From Vagococcus fluvialis bH819 (GTDB lineage Bacteria; Bacillota; Bacilli; Lactobacillales; Vagococcaceae), in assembly GCF_900163795.1 (NCBI RefSeq), contig NZ_FWFD01000013.1, positions 144,850-208,849 on the forward strand: a stretch of 64,000 nucleotides of DNA, in the 5' to 3' direction. The notes beneath the pieces are model-generated. The model worked only from the letters and a program-made list of their open reading frames with translations. It was not told the origin of the DNA and ran no database searches. Of this stretch, positions 1 through 8,339 are shown piece after piece. Both the position numbers and the translations under genes were made by a program. How positions within the stretch are numbered: position 1 is the stretch's first letter; every line of letters begins with the position of its first letter.

Positions 1-86
1 TCTTCACAGACTACTAAAAGATAATATCAAAAAAATATGAATTTTTATCGATTTTTTGAAAAAAATTTAGTAGCAATCCTAAAAAA

Positions 87-169
87 AGAAAGGAGGAAAA
101 AAATTATTAAATTTCAATTTGTGATTCAATAATTGAAGAGAGAGTTAAAGAAGATCTAAAGAAAGGAGG
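87..169 (+). promoter_or_regulatory. Leader of the pilus operon with orphan Shine-Dalgarno
   Basis: A strong AAAGGAGG sits near 89-96 but no ATG, GTG or TTG follows at a usable distance. An ATT codon about 7 nt downstream would open a nine-codon frame ending in TAA at about 129-131. A short inverted repeat (TTCAATT/AATTGAA, about 112-137) lies between this site and the true ribosome binding site at 163-169. It may be a leader peptide or only a chance A/G-rich match. No clear promoter is visible in 1-86. Confidence 0.3.
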
Positions 170-175
170 ATGACA

Positions 176-3100
176 TTGGCTAATAAAAGAATTAATTGGA
201 TGATCTTTCTTGTTATTTTTTTAACAATCACTACTCAATTTTTTGGAATCAAAAAAGTTAATGCTGTGAATAGTACTAGAGAAAATCAACAAACAATTGA
301 AAGTCCCGAATTATATATGGAAACGAATGTTGAAAAAGTTAATGATCAGTATACTTGGCATGTGTTTTTCAATAAAAAGAAGCAAGAAAAATCAAACGAA
401 TATCAAATGAAATTCAAAATAAAATCAGATGGAGAACACGTTGAATATAATTCTGAACTACATTTTGATAGCAATTTTTATAAAGGTGATTTGAGTTTAA
501 TAGAAGTGAATAGTAGTGAGCCGGATGGTTCAGTTGATTTTATTACTGATAATCCCAATATCAGTATTGAAATTCAAATGGACCATAAAAATATCGAAAG
601 CGAAAGCATAAATAAAGATATTCTAAAAAAAAACATTGAAGGTCCACACTACTTAACCTTTAATGACATTGATAATATAAAGGAACAGATTACGTTTCAA
701 AAAGAAAACAAAAAAACAAACAAAATGGAAATAAATAATTTGAGAACTATTCAGGACCCCTTTGAGTATCAAAATAATCAATTAGGTAATTATATCAATC
801 ACTCTACGAACCAATATATTGGTGGTTTAACTAATCAACAATTAATTAATTTTAATTTTGGATTTGAAAATACTGAAGGTAATCAAAAAGTAACTAATGT
901 CATAAATAAGGGGACTGGCTTTGATCGAGGCTATCACGACTACGGTAACGCGCTATTAAAAAAAACAGTGATGCCTTCTAATGAAGAAAATCAATTTAAG
1001 ATTCAGTTAGATCTTCTAAGTGGCGTCGAAATAGAAAAAAAACCGCTTGATATTGTCTTAGTTTTAGATAAATCTTCTAGTATGAAAAATAATAATCGAA
1101 ATAATAATATGATCGCTGCTGTAGAGGAATTTACAAAAGAACTATTTGAAGAAAAAGACGGCGATAATATCCGCGTTGCATTAGCGAACTACTGGGGAAT
1201 GCCGGAGAGCGAACGAGGAACTACAAAAGAAATTCAATCTGAAGTATCCAAATTTAAAAATGGAGCTTTTAGTTCCGATCCAAAAGAAATAAATTCGAGT
1301 AAGGTTTTAACAAGGGATCCAGTATCTGGGACACCGATAACAATGGGCTTGAAAGCTGGATCGGATGTTCTATACAATACTGATTTTGATTATGGAGCAA
1401 GACCGGAAGCAGAAAAAATTATGGTCGTTTTAACAGATGGTGCTCCTTATACTGCAATTAAGGAAAAAAGAAATGATCATAAAGTTCAAGTTAATGAGAA
1501 GAGTAAAGACCACTATGTTTTAACTTATTCTCAAAAAAGCTATGAAAATAAAGATCGATTTTATGAAAATAAGGGCAGCCAAGAAGTAGCCGATGCAACA
1601 GTACATTATTCGAATAAATTAAAATCTGATTATCCAGATATCAGTGTTTACTCAATTGGATTTGGTATAAAAGGTGTAACCAATGCTATCAATACGATGG
1701 AAAGAATTGCTTCTAGCGCGGATAAATTTTATTTAGCAGACGATGGGACCAGCGAAATTGTAGAAGTATTTAAAGATATTGCAATTTCTTTTACTAGGCC
1801 TTTGTTAAATGCAGAAGTCATTGATCCAATGAGTCAATATGTTGACTACAAAGGAAATTTAAAGTCTTATGCCTTAATGGTAAAAGATGGAGATATTAAA
1901 GTTATTTCTCCCAATGCAGCTAACTTCCCAAAATATGCTAAAAATATAATAACTGAAGAAAATGATTCAGAACTTCATTTATCCAATATTACGATGGGAA
2001 ATTCATTGAAACAATTAGATGGGTATCGTATCGAATATGAAGTTGAGTTGAAGCCAGAGTATAAAGACGGGAAATTTTACCCAACAAATGGGTCAACTTA
2101 TGTTTTTAATAAGAGAAAAGATTATTATCACTATGCTGTGCCTTCAATAAAACATCCAGTTTCTCAAATGAGTATTCCGTTTGAAAAAAAATGGATAGAT
2201 GGCGAAAATCAGTGGAATTTAAGAAAAGATATAAGTTTTCAGCTCCAAAGAAAAAATAATCAAGGTATTTGGACAGATGTTCCAGGACAATTGAAGAACA
2301 TAAAAAAAGAGTCCAGTGGTGAAAATCTAAAAGGGCAATTTGAAAAGGTACCTATTGAAGAATTCGGAAAATTAATTTCTTACAGAATTATTGAAATATC
2401 GGATGGCAAGCAACATGTTTATGGCTATTCTAATCCCAAGATATCAAAAGATAGTGTAGACGGAAGTATGAAGGATAAAAATATAGTAATCACTAATAAA
2501 TTATTAACAACAGATTTAATGCTAGAAAAAGTAAATGAAGCTAATCAAGTAATTCCAGGTGTTGAATTTACTTTATTTAGGAAAAATCCAGAAGAACAAT
2601 TGATAGATAAAATAACTTCTGATCAGCAAGGAAAAATAAATTTTTTGAATCTCCCGGTAGGAAATTATGTATTAAAAGAGACAAAACCAGCCTTAGGATA
2701 TAAGAAGCATAAAGAAATCACTTTCGAAATAGTCGAAAAAGAAATGAATAAGCTTAGTATTGAAGGATTACCAAAAGATAACAAAATAGTAAATGAGTTA
2801 GAAGATTTTAATTTAACTGTTGAAAAAATAGACAATTTCAATAGACCAGTTTCCAATGTCATATTCAAATTATCAGGTAAAAATTTTTTAGGTGAGTCTT
2901 ATGAAGTTGAAAAAGAATCTGATAACCCAAATAGTAATATTTTTACTTTTAAAAATTTAAGGCCTGGAAATTATCAATTGGAAGAAACATTAAGTCCAAA
3001 TGAGTATGTAGGTTTAGAAAAACCGATTAGTGTAGTAATAACTAAAGAAGGGATTGTAACTGTAGATGGAGAAGAACAATCTAAAGTTATAACAGAGATG

Positions 3101-3268
3101 GGGAACAATATATCGATTCAAGTAGTGAATCAAAGAAAAGGTATATTACCACATACAGGTGGAACTAAAAACCCAATTCGTAGAAATTTAATATACGCTA
3201 TTTCATTACTAGTTTTAATTTTGGGAGTTTTTTATTTGTATTATAATCGAAAGGAGAAGTTAGTATGA
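176..3268 (+). CDS. Pilus tip adhesin with VWA domain, LPxTG-anchored
   Basis: Large secreted surface protein of about 1030 aa, expected at the tip of a sortase-built pilus. An N-terminal signal peptide is followed by a long region without assignment. A von Willebrand A domain lies at about residues 290-550 with the MIDAS sequence DKSSS near residue 298 and a later VLTDGAP. Two or three Cna_B-like domains follow, with E-box-like segments YVLKETKPA and YQLEETLSP. The end is LPHTGG near residue 992, a membrane helix and a basic tail. I prefer the TTG at 176 because AAAGGAGG directly abuts the in-frame ATG at 170, leaving that codon no spacer. The stop overlaps the next start (ATGA), so translation is probably coupled. 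The adhesive target is not readable from sequence. Confidence 0.88.
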   Translation: MANKRINWMIFLVIFLTITTQFFGIKKVNAVNSTRENQQTIESPELYMETNVEKVNDQYTWHVFFNKKKQEKSNEYQMKFKIKSDGEHVEYNSELHFDSNFYKGDLSLIEVNSSEPDGSVDFITDNPNISIEIQMDHKNIESESINKDILKKNIEGPHYLTFNDIDNIKEQITFQKENKKTNKMEINNLRTIQDPFEYQNNQLGNYINHSTNQYIGGLTNQQLINFNFGFENTEGNQKVTNVINKGTGFDRGYHDYGNALLKKTVMPSNEENQFKIQLDLLSGVEIEKKPLDIVLVLDKSSSMKNNNRNNNMIAAVEEFTKELFEEKDGDNIRVALANYWGMPESERGTTKEIQSEVSKFKNGAFSSDPKEINSSKVLTRDPVSGTPITMGLKAGSDVLYNTDFDYGARPEAEKIMVVLTDGAPYTAIKEKRNDHKVQVNEKSKDHYVLTYSQKSYENKDRFYENKGSQEVADATVHYSNKLKSDYPDISVYSIGFGIKGVTNAINTMERIASSADKFYLADDGTSEIVEVFKDIAISFTRPLLNAEVIDPMSQYVDYKGNLKSYALMVKDGDIKVISPNAANFPKYAKNIITEENDSELHLSNITMGNSLKQLDGYRIEYEVELKPEYKDGKFYPTNGSTYVFNKRKDYYHYAVPSIKHPVSQMSIPFEKKWIDGENQWNLRKDISFQLQRKNNQGIWTDVPGQLKNIKKESSGENLKGQFEKVPIEEFGKLISYRIIEISDGKQHVYGYSNPKISKDSVDGSMKDKNIVITNKLLTTDLMLEKVNEANQVIPGVEFTLFRKNPEEQLIDKITSDQQGKINFLNLPVGNYVLKETKPALGYKKHKEITFEIVEKEMNKLSIEGLPKDNKIVNELEDFNLTVEKIDNFNRPVSNVIFKLSGKNFLGESYEVEKESDNPNSNIFTFKNLRPGNYQLEETLSPNEYVGLEKPISVVITKEGIVTVDGEEQSKVITEMGNNISIQVVNQRKGILPHTGGTKNPIRRNLIYAISLLVLILGVFYLYYNRKEKLV

Positions 3269-3942
3269 AAATAAAAAAAAGATATTTTTTATTAATAATA
3301 TTAGTTCTTTCTTTCACAATAGGTTTTTCAAATAAAAAAAATAGTTATGCAGAAAATAATTCCTCCAAAATACAATTTATCTTGCATAAGTCGACCTCTC
3401 AAGAAGAAAAAAATGAAATACAGCAAAAATTAGATGATATTAGTTTTGAGGTTTATGATGTAACACTATACGTAGAAAAGCAAAATAATAAAGAAAAAAC
3501 GATGAGTCGTGTAATGAATATGCCAAAAGAGCAAATTCAAAAAGAAATATTAAGTGAAGCGAAGTTTATTAGAGAAATTAGAGCAGATGAATTTGCTGGT
3601 GAAACAGGTGTTGCAGAACTATCTTTGTCAAATACGTTTGATGGACAGTCTATTTTATTTATTGAAAAAGGGAATCGAAAAATAAAATATTATCAAACAA
3701 TGTTAGTTATACTACCAGTTGAGAATCCAGTAAAAGCCAATGAGTATCTTTCGACAATACACTTGTATCCTAAAAAAGTAAACGATGAAAAAGAAAAATT
3801 AAAAGAAAAAGATCCACCGACTTTAAAGAAAAACCATAAGAATCTCCCAAAAACTGGTGAAGAAAAATCAGTTTTTGTATTTTTAGGATTTTTATTAATG
3901 TCGTCTTCATTTTATTTTAAAATGAAAAAACAAAGTAATTAA
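3265..3942 (+). CDS. Small ancillary pilin, LPxTG protein
   Basis: Secreted 225-aa protein with an N-terminal signal peptide (about residues 1-29), one pilin-like domain, a Lys/Glu-rich linker, the sorting signal LPKTGE near residue 196, a hydrophobic helix and a basic tail. The segment HLYPKK resembles the YPKN motif of backbone pilins, whose lysine is the sortase C linkage site, so it may be joined within the fibre or serve as its base. It overlaps the tip gene by 4 nt and precedes the backbone pilin by 29 nt, in the usual order of Gram-positive pilus operons. Its base or linker role is inferred from size and position. Confidence 0.75.
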   Translation: MKIKKRYFLLIILVLSFTIGFSNKKNSYAENNSSKIQFILHKSTSQEEKNEIQQKLDDISFEVYDVTLYVEKQNNKEKTMSRVMNMPKEQIQKEILSEAKFIREIRADEFAGETGVAELSLSNTFDGQSILFIEKGNRKIKYYQTMLVILPVENPVKANEYLSTIHLYPKKVNDEKEKLKEKDPPTLKKNHKNLPKTGEEKSVFVFLGFLLMSSSFYFKMKKQSN

Positions 3943-3971
3943 AAAAGTATCGGAAAGTTGAGGAATATGAA

Positions 3972-5561
3972 ATGAAAAAAATGAGAAAAGTTTGGAATTT
4001 AATTTTTTCAATGGTTGTCTTTTTACCATTATTAACAAGTCTATTTGGAGGTATAACGGCTAATGCTGCTGATATTCCTGACAACGTTGATGTAACAATA
4101 CATAAGAGAATATACAAAGAAGGAGATACTAAACCAGAAGGAAAAGACGCTCAAAATACAGGTAATTTAATGGAGTTTGGTGGTAAGCCTTTTGAGGGAG
4201 TTGAATTTACTGTTTATGATATTTCAAAAGAATATTATGATTTAATGAAAGTTGAGAATGCTAATCAAGAAGATGTAAGTAAAGAATTAAGTAATAAGTA
4301 TGTTACTCCAGATGCAGGTGCAACTAACAAAATCACATCAATTATAACTGATGCTGAAGGCTTAGCTGTATTTTCTAAATTGCCAACAAAATCAGCGGAG
4401 CTATCTGATGATAAGCAAAAAATAGATGCTGTCTATGTTTTTGTAGAAACAAAAACTCCAGATTCAATTACAATCAGTAAAAAATCAGCACCAATCGTTT
4501 TATCAATGCCAGTTTTTGCATTTGAAAATGATACTTATGATACAGAAAATCCGTTAGAAAATGTTCATTTATATCCAAAAAATGAGACTACTACAGATAA
4601 AAAAACTGTTAGTAATTTAGATCAATTTGATAAAGTTGAAGTTGGTGGTAAAACATTTTGGAATTTAGTAACTGGATCAGTTATTGAATTTGATTTAGAT
4701 TTAGCTTTACCAGCTGATATGACAAAAACAGAAAGTTATTCAGTATTAGATACACCTTCTGAAGGATTAGAGTTTATTGAAACACCATTTGTAGTATCAG
4801 GAATTAACAATGAAGGTGAGTCAAAAGACCTAATTGCTGGGACAGATTATAATGTTAAAAAAGAAGGAAATGGTTTCCAATTTGATTTAATTATGACAAG
4901 TGATACAGTTAAAAGTTTAAATGGTGGTAAATTAAAAATTAGTTATAGCATGAAATTAACTGCTGAAGTAAGACCAGATGAGCTTCAAAACAACAGCGCA
5001 ACTGTTTCTGTTGACAATAAACCACAACCATCAATTACACCAAAAGATCCAGAAGTACCGGTTGTCTTTGGAACAGGTGGTAAGAAATTTATCAAAACAG
5101 ATTCTCACAATGGTGATGGCTTAGAAGGCGCAGAATTTATCGTGAAAAAAGGTAATGAATTTGCTGAATTTGAAGTAAACAAAAAAGGCGAATATGCGTT
5201 TGTTAAATGGACAAATGAAAAAAATGAAGCTACAAAAATTGTTTCTGCAGCAAAAAATAACAAATATGATTTAACAGTTGGTAGTTTTTCAGTTATTGGT
5301 CTTAAACAGGGCGGATATCAATTGGAAGAGGTAAAAGCACCTTCTGATAAATATGTTAAATTAACTAAAGATGTGACATTTGATGTTGTTCAAGGATCAT
5401 ATGAGGGAACTAAGAATTTAGGCGAAGTAAAAAATACACCTAAAGGAATCTTACCATCAACTGGTGGTAACGGAATTTATGCCTTTTTAGCAATTGGTTC
5501 ATTAATGATGGCTTCAGCTTATTTTTGGTTCAAAAAAGCAAATAATACAAAAAGAGCATAG
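3972..5561 (+). CDS. Backbone (major) pilin, LPxTG with YPKN motif
   Basis: Protein of 529 aa expected to be the polymerised pilus shaft subunit. It has a signal peptide ending around ANA-AD (residue 32), the YPKN pilin motif at residues 201-204 (K203 the likely acceptor lysine), an E-box-like YQLEEVKAP in the last Cna_B domain, the sorting signal LPSTGG at 494-499, a membrane helix and a basic tail. The N-terminal domain carries the usual FEGVEFTVYD segment seen in isopeptide-stabilised pilin domains. Two sortase genes follow directly. The start at 3972 has GTTGAGGA upstream. A hairpin at 5595-5637 separates it from the sortases. Confidence 0.9.
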   Translation: MKKMRKVWNLIFSMVVFLPLLTSLFGGITANAADIPDNVDVTIHKRIYKEGDTKPEGKDAQNTGNLMEFGGKPFEGVEFTVYDISKEYYDLMKVENANQEDVSKELSNKYVTPDAGATNKITSIITDAEGLAVFSKLPTKSAELSDDKQKIDAVYVFVETKTPDSITISKKSAPIVLSMPVFAFENDTYDTENPLENVHLYPKNETTTDKKTVSNLDQFDKVEVGGKTFWNLVTGSVIEFDLDLALPADMTKTESYSVLDTPSEGLEFIETPFVVSGINNEGESKDLIAGTDYNVKKEGNGFQFDLIMTSDTVKSLNGGKLKISYSMKLTAEVRPDELQNNSATVSVDNKPQPSITPKDPEVPVVFGTGGKKFIKTDSHNGDGLEGAEFIVKKGNEFAEFEVNKKGEYAFVKWTNEKNEATKIVSAAKNNKYDLTVGSFSVIGLKQGGYQLEEVKAPSDKYVKLTKDVTFDVVQGSYEGTKNLGEVKNTPKGILPSTGGNGIYAFLAIGSLMMASAYFWFKKANNTKRA

Positions 5562-5594
5562 AATAAACAAATAAATAAAAGTAAATAAAAAGAT

Positions 5595-5637
5595 GAGGGG
5601 CGATGACGATACTGTTGGTATTTATGTCATAGCCTCT
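5595..5637 (+). terminator. Hairpin between backbone pilin and sortase genes
   Basis: Inverted repeat with arms GAGG..ATGAC and GTCAT..CCTC, interrupted near the middle, followed by a T-rich stretch at 5638-5658. It could be a partial terminator that lowers sortase expression relative to pilin, or an mRNA-stabilising 3' structure. The T-tract starts some bases away from the stem, so efficiency as a terminator is doubtful. Confidence 0.45.
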
Positions 5638-5661
5638 TAATTTATATTAGTTTTTTTTGAG

Positions 5662-6873
5662 GTGATTAAAATAATTAGGAAAAATAAAAATGAAAGAATT
5701 AATGTGGTTTTACAATCTTCAATGATGATATTATTTGTATTAGGAGCGATTATATTTAGTTATCCTTTCATTGCAGATTCAATTAATAATTATTATGATC
5801 AAAAAAATCTAGAAAAATTTCAAGATGCAAATAATAAAGAATCAGATAATATTAGAAAAGAGCGATTAAAAGAACTAGAAGAAGAAAATAAAAAAGAAAA
5901 ATTAGAAAAAGGTATTTTAAAAGATCCTTTCAAAGAAATAAATTTAGAAGAAAAAAATATTGATAAAAACTATTTAAAAAAACATCAAATTGGAGCGATT
6001 TATATCCCCACTATTAATGTAAGTTTACCGCTTTTTGATGAAACGAATAGTGAATTATTAGAAGTAGGGGCAACGGTTCTTCAAGGCACCTCGTATCCAA
6101 TTGGAGGTATGAATACTCACTCAGCAATTACTGGGCATAGTGGTTTGAGTAATAAAAAGTTATTTACTGATGTTGAAAAATTAAAAAAGAAAAATGAATT
6201 CATAGTAGATGTTTATGGACAGAAAAACGCATATGAAATTTTTGATATAAAAGTTGTTAAGCCAGATGCTATTGATAAGTTAGATATTCAAAAGGGCAAA
6301 GAGTTAGTTACATTAGTTACGTGTACCCCTTATGCTGTTAATACTCATCGCCTGTTAGTCACTGGGAAAAGAGTACCTATTAAAAAAAATGAAATAAGTC
6401 AACAAATTAAAAAAGCTGAAAATTATCATAAACGAAAATTTTATTCTTTTTTTGTAGGGATACCAATTATTTTATCGTTAATCATTTATTGGTTTTGGTG
6501 GAAAATAAGATTTTATAAAAGTACAAAAAAATTGTATGAATTATCTTTTTATATAATGGAAAATAAAAAACCTATTAAAGGTGTGGTCTTTCAATTGGTT
6601 CATAAAAACAATAAATATTCAGAAAAAAATCGTCAAGTAAAAAGTAATAAAAAAGGATTAGTCAAATTTAAAAAAGTATTTGGTGGAAAATATGACATTG
6701 TAGTAGTTAATGAAGAAAATATCCCTAAAATAAAAGCTAGAAGTTATAGGTTATCAGATAAAAATTTTGTTATTGTTTCACCTAAAAGTTTGCTATCTGT
6801 AAGAAAAAAAAGAAATAGAATTTATACTATTGACCTTAAATCAAAGGAGAAAAAATGGCTAAGAAGAATGTGA
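5662..6873 (+). CDS. Class C (pilin-polymerising) sortase with C-terminal extension
   Basis: Membrane transpeptidase that cleaves LPxTG and joins pilins through the YPKN lysine. It has an N-terminal membrane helix, a DPF lid-type motif (LKDPF), catalytic His159 (TGHSG), Cys221 (TLVTCTPY) and Arg230 (HRLL), a second membrane helix at about 265-285, then some 110 further residues resembling a small beta-sandwich of Cna_B/transthyretin type (KPIKGVVFQLVHKN, KGLVKFKKVFGGKYDI). The start is uncertain: GAGGTGATT at 5659-5667 is itself an excellent Shine-Dalgarno, so the GTG at 5662 may not be the initiator, and ATA 5671 or ATT 5674 are better spaced. Overlaps the next sortase by 19 nt. Confidence 0.88.
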   Translation: MIKIIRKNKNERINVVLQSSMMILFVLGAIIFSYPFIADSINNYYDQKNLEKFQDANNKESDNIRKERLKELEEENKKEKLEKGILKDPFKEINLEEKNIDKNYLKKHQIGAIYIPTINVSLPLFDETNSELLEVGATVLQGTSYPIGGMNTHSAITGHSGLSNKKLFTDVEKLKKKNEFIVDVYGQKNAYEIFDIKVVKPDAIDKLDIQKGKELVTLVTCTPYAVNTHRLLVTGKRVPIKKNEISQQIKKAENYHKRKFYSFFVGIPIILSLIIYWFWWKIRFYKSTKKLYELSFYIMENKKPIKGVVFQLVHKNNKYSEKNRQVKSNKKGLVKFKKVFGGKYDIVVVNEENIPKIKARSYRLSDKNFVIVSPKSLLSVRKKRNRIYTIDLKSKEKKWLRRM

Positions 6874-7982
6874 AGTCACAACTATTAATTAGAATCATTT
6901 TTTTCACAGGAACGCTTGTTATGTTTTATCCATTTTATATTAATTCTTTAAATAATTTTATTGATTCAATTAGAATCGAGAACTACCAAGAGAAAAGTAA
7001 ACAAGAATTAAAAAAGCAAAGAGAGGAGTTAGTTGAGAAGAATAAAAAAATTGCGGAGTCGGGAATGACAATGACAGAAGATGTTTTTAATCAGCCTAGT
7101 ACTAAAAATGATAATCGAGATGACATATATTTGAAAAAGCATTACCTTGGAAAAGTAAATATACCAAAAATCAGAATAGAAGTACCTTTGTTTGATACAA
7201 CAAACTCTAGAACACTTGATGTAGGAGCAACAGTTGTTGATGGAACATCCTATCCTGTTGGAGAAAAAAATAACCATGCTGTTATTTCTGCACATAGAGG
7301 GCTACCTAATAGAGAATTATTTACGCATCTTCCTAAATTGAAAAAAAAGGATATTTTTTTATTAGAACTTCCTGATGAAACCTTAGCATATGAGGTTAAA
7401 AATATTAGTGTGGTTGAACCAAATGAAACAAGCTCATTATTGATAGTTGATAATCAAGATTTGGTTACATTAGTTACATGCACACCTTATATGATTAACT
7501 CTCATCGCTTACTTGTGACTGGTAAGAGGGTGCCATATCAAAATAAGGTTAAAAAAGATAAAAAAAAACAGGATAAATTTCGAAAGTTAAAAGAAATATT
7601 GATCATTATTTTGTCAATTGGTTTTATTTTATTTTTTATTTTTAATTTGGTTAATTTTTTTAAACGGATCAATTTGAGTAAAAGAAAATTTAAGCTGACT
7701 ATTAAAGTAACTGGCGCTTGTTTAAATGACAAAGTAGATTTATATATAACTAATAAAAAAATAAAAAAGACTGGAAATAGAATAGGGAAAAATAATAAAC
7801 GGATATTAAAGTATTCAAACTTGTCAAGTGATGAACTTGAATTAAATTTAAATAATAGTTTACTTTTAAAGATAAGAGTAAAAAATAAAAAAGGTGATTT
7901 TAAAATATATAAAGTAGATCAAAAAGCTTTAAAATATAGTTACAATAATAATAAAAATGAAATTAAAATAAATTTGCGATAA
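6855..7982 (+). CDS. Second class C sortase with C-terminal extension
   Basis: Paralogue of the upstream sortase (375 aa) with the same layout: N-terminal helix, extracellular sortase domain with His147 (SAHRG), Cys209 (TLVTCTPY) and Arg218 (HRLL), a second helix near 245-270 and a basic tail of about 100 residues rich in beta-type sequence. Unlike its neighbour, no DPF/DPW lid motif is seen in the linker (EDVFNQPS occupies the place), so its active site may be less occluded. It could handle the tip or base pilin or act in wall anchoring. Start ATG at 6855 with AAAGGAG just upstream, inside the preceding gene. No convincing terminator follows. Confidence 0.85.
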   Translation: MAKKNVKSQLLIRIIFFTGTLVMFYPFYINSLNNFIDSIRIENYQEKSKQELKKQREELVEKNKKIAESGMTMTEDVFNQPSTKNDNRDDIYLKKHYLGKVNIPKIRIEVPLFDTTNSRTLDVGATVVDGTSYPVGEKNNHAVISAHRGLPNRELFTHLPKLKKKDIFLLELPDETLAYEVKNISVVEPNETSSLLIVDNQDLVTLVTCTPYMINSHRLLVTGKRVPYQNKVKKDKKKQDKFRKLKEILIIILSIGFILFFIFNLVNFFKRINLSKRKFKLTIKVTGACLNDKVDLYITNKKIKKTGNRIGKNNKRILKYSNLSSDELELNLNNSLLLKIRVKNKKGDFKIYKVDQKALKYSYNNNKNEIKINLR

Positions 7983-8339
7983 TTTTTACAATCTTTTTTG
8001 TCTGGGTATTTTCGTTTACCTAATAAGTTAATTAATTATTTAAGGTATCAGAGTACATTATATATATAAATAGTATGTTTATTATAACAAATGGATATAT
8101 TTTAAAGAAAAGATACTGAAATAATTTTTTTTGGAAAATAAATTATATAATTTTTATAATACACAAATAACTTGAAATATGTTTAATAATATAATTGGGA
8201 GACTAATATAGTGTTGATGTTCACAAGCGTTGACACTATTTTTTTATGAGCAAAAATAATACGGTTACATCAAAGATTGATTTTGTGAAATTTATAACTT
8301 ATAATAGTCGAGTTAACAAATTTAGGAGGAAGATTTTTT
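7983..8339. other. Intergenic region between pilus locus and reductase lipoprotein
   Basis: A 357-nt very AT-rich gap with no supported gene. It contains a -10-like TATAAT at 8190-8195 without a well-spaced -35, the hairpin described separately, TTGACA at 8230-8235 with no well-spaced -10, and the AGGAGG of the next gene just before 8340. Confidence 0.5.
8208..8245 (+). terminator. Terminator-like leader hairpin
   Basis: ATAGTGT (8208-8214) pairs with ACACTAT (8233-8239), extended inward by wobble pairs, and is followed by six to seven T residues. It lies about 95 nt ahead of the reductase lipoprotein and just after a -10-like TATAAT, so it could attenuate that gene. It could also end a short upstream transcript. 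Confidence 0.5.
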
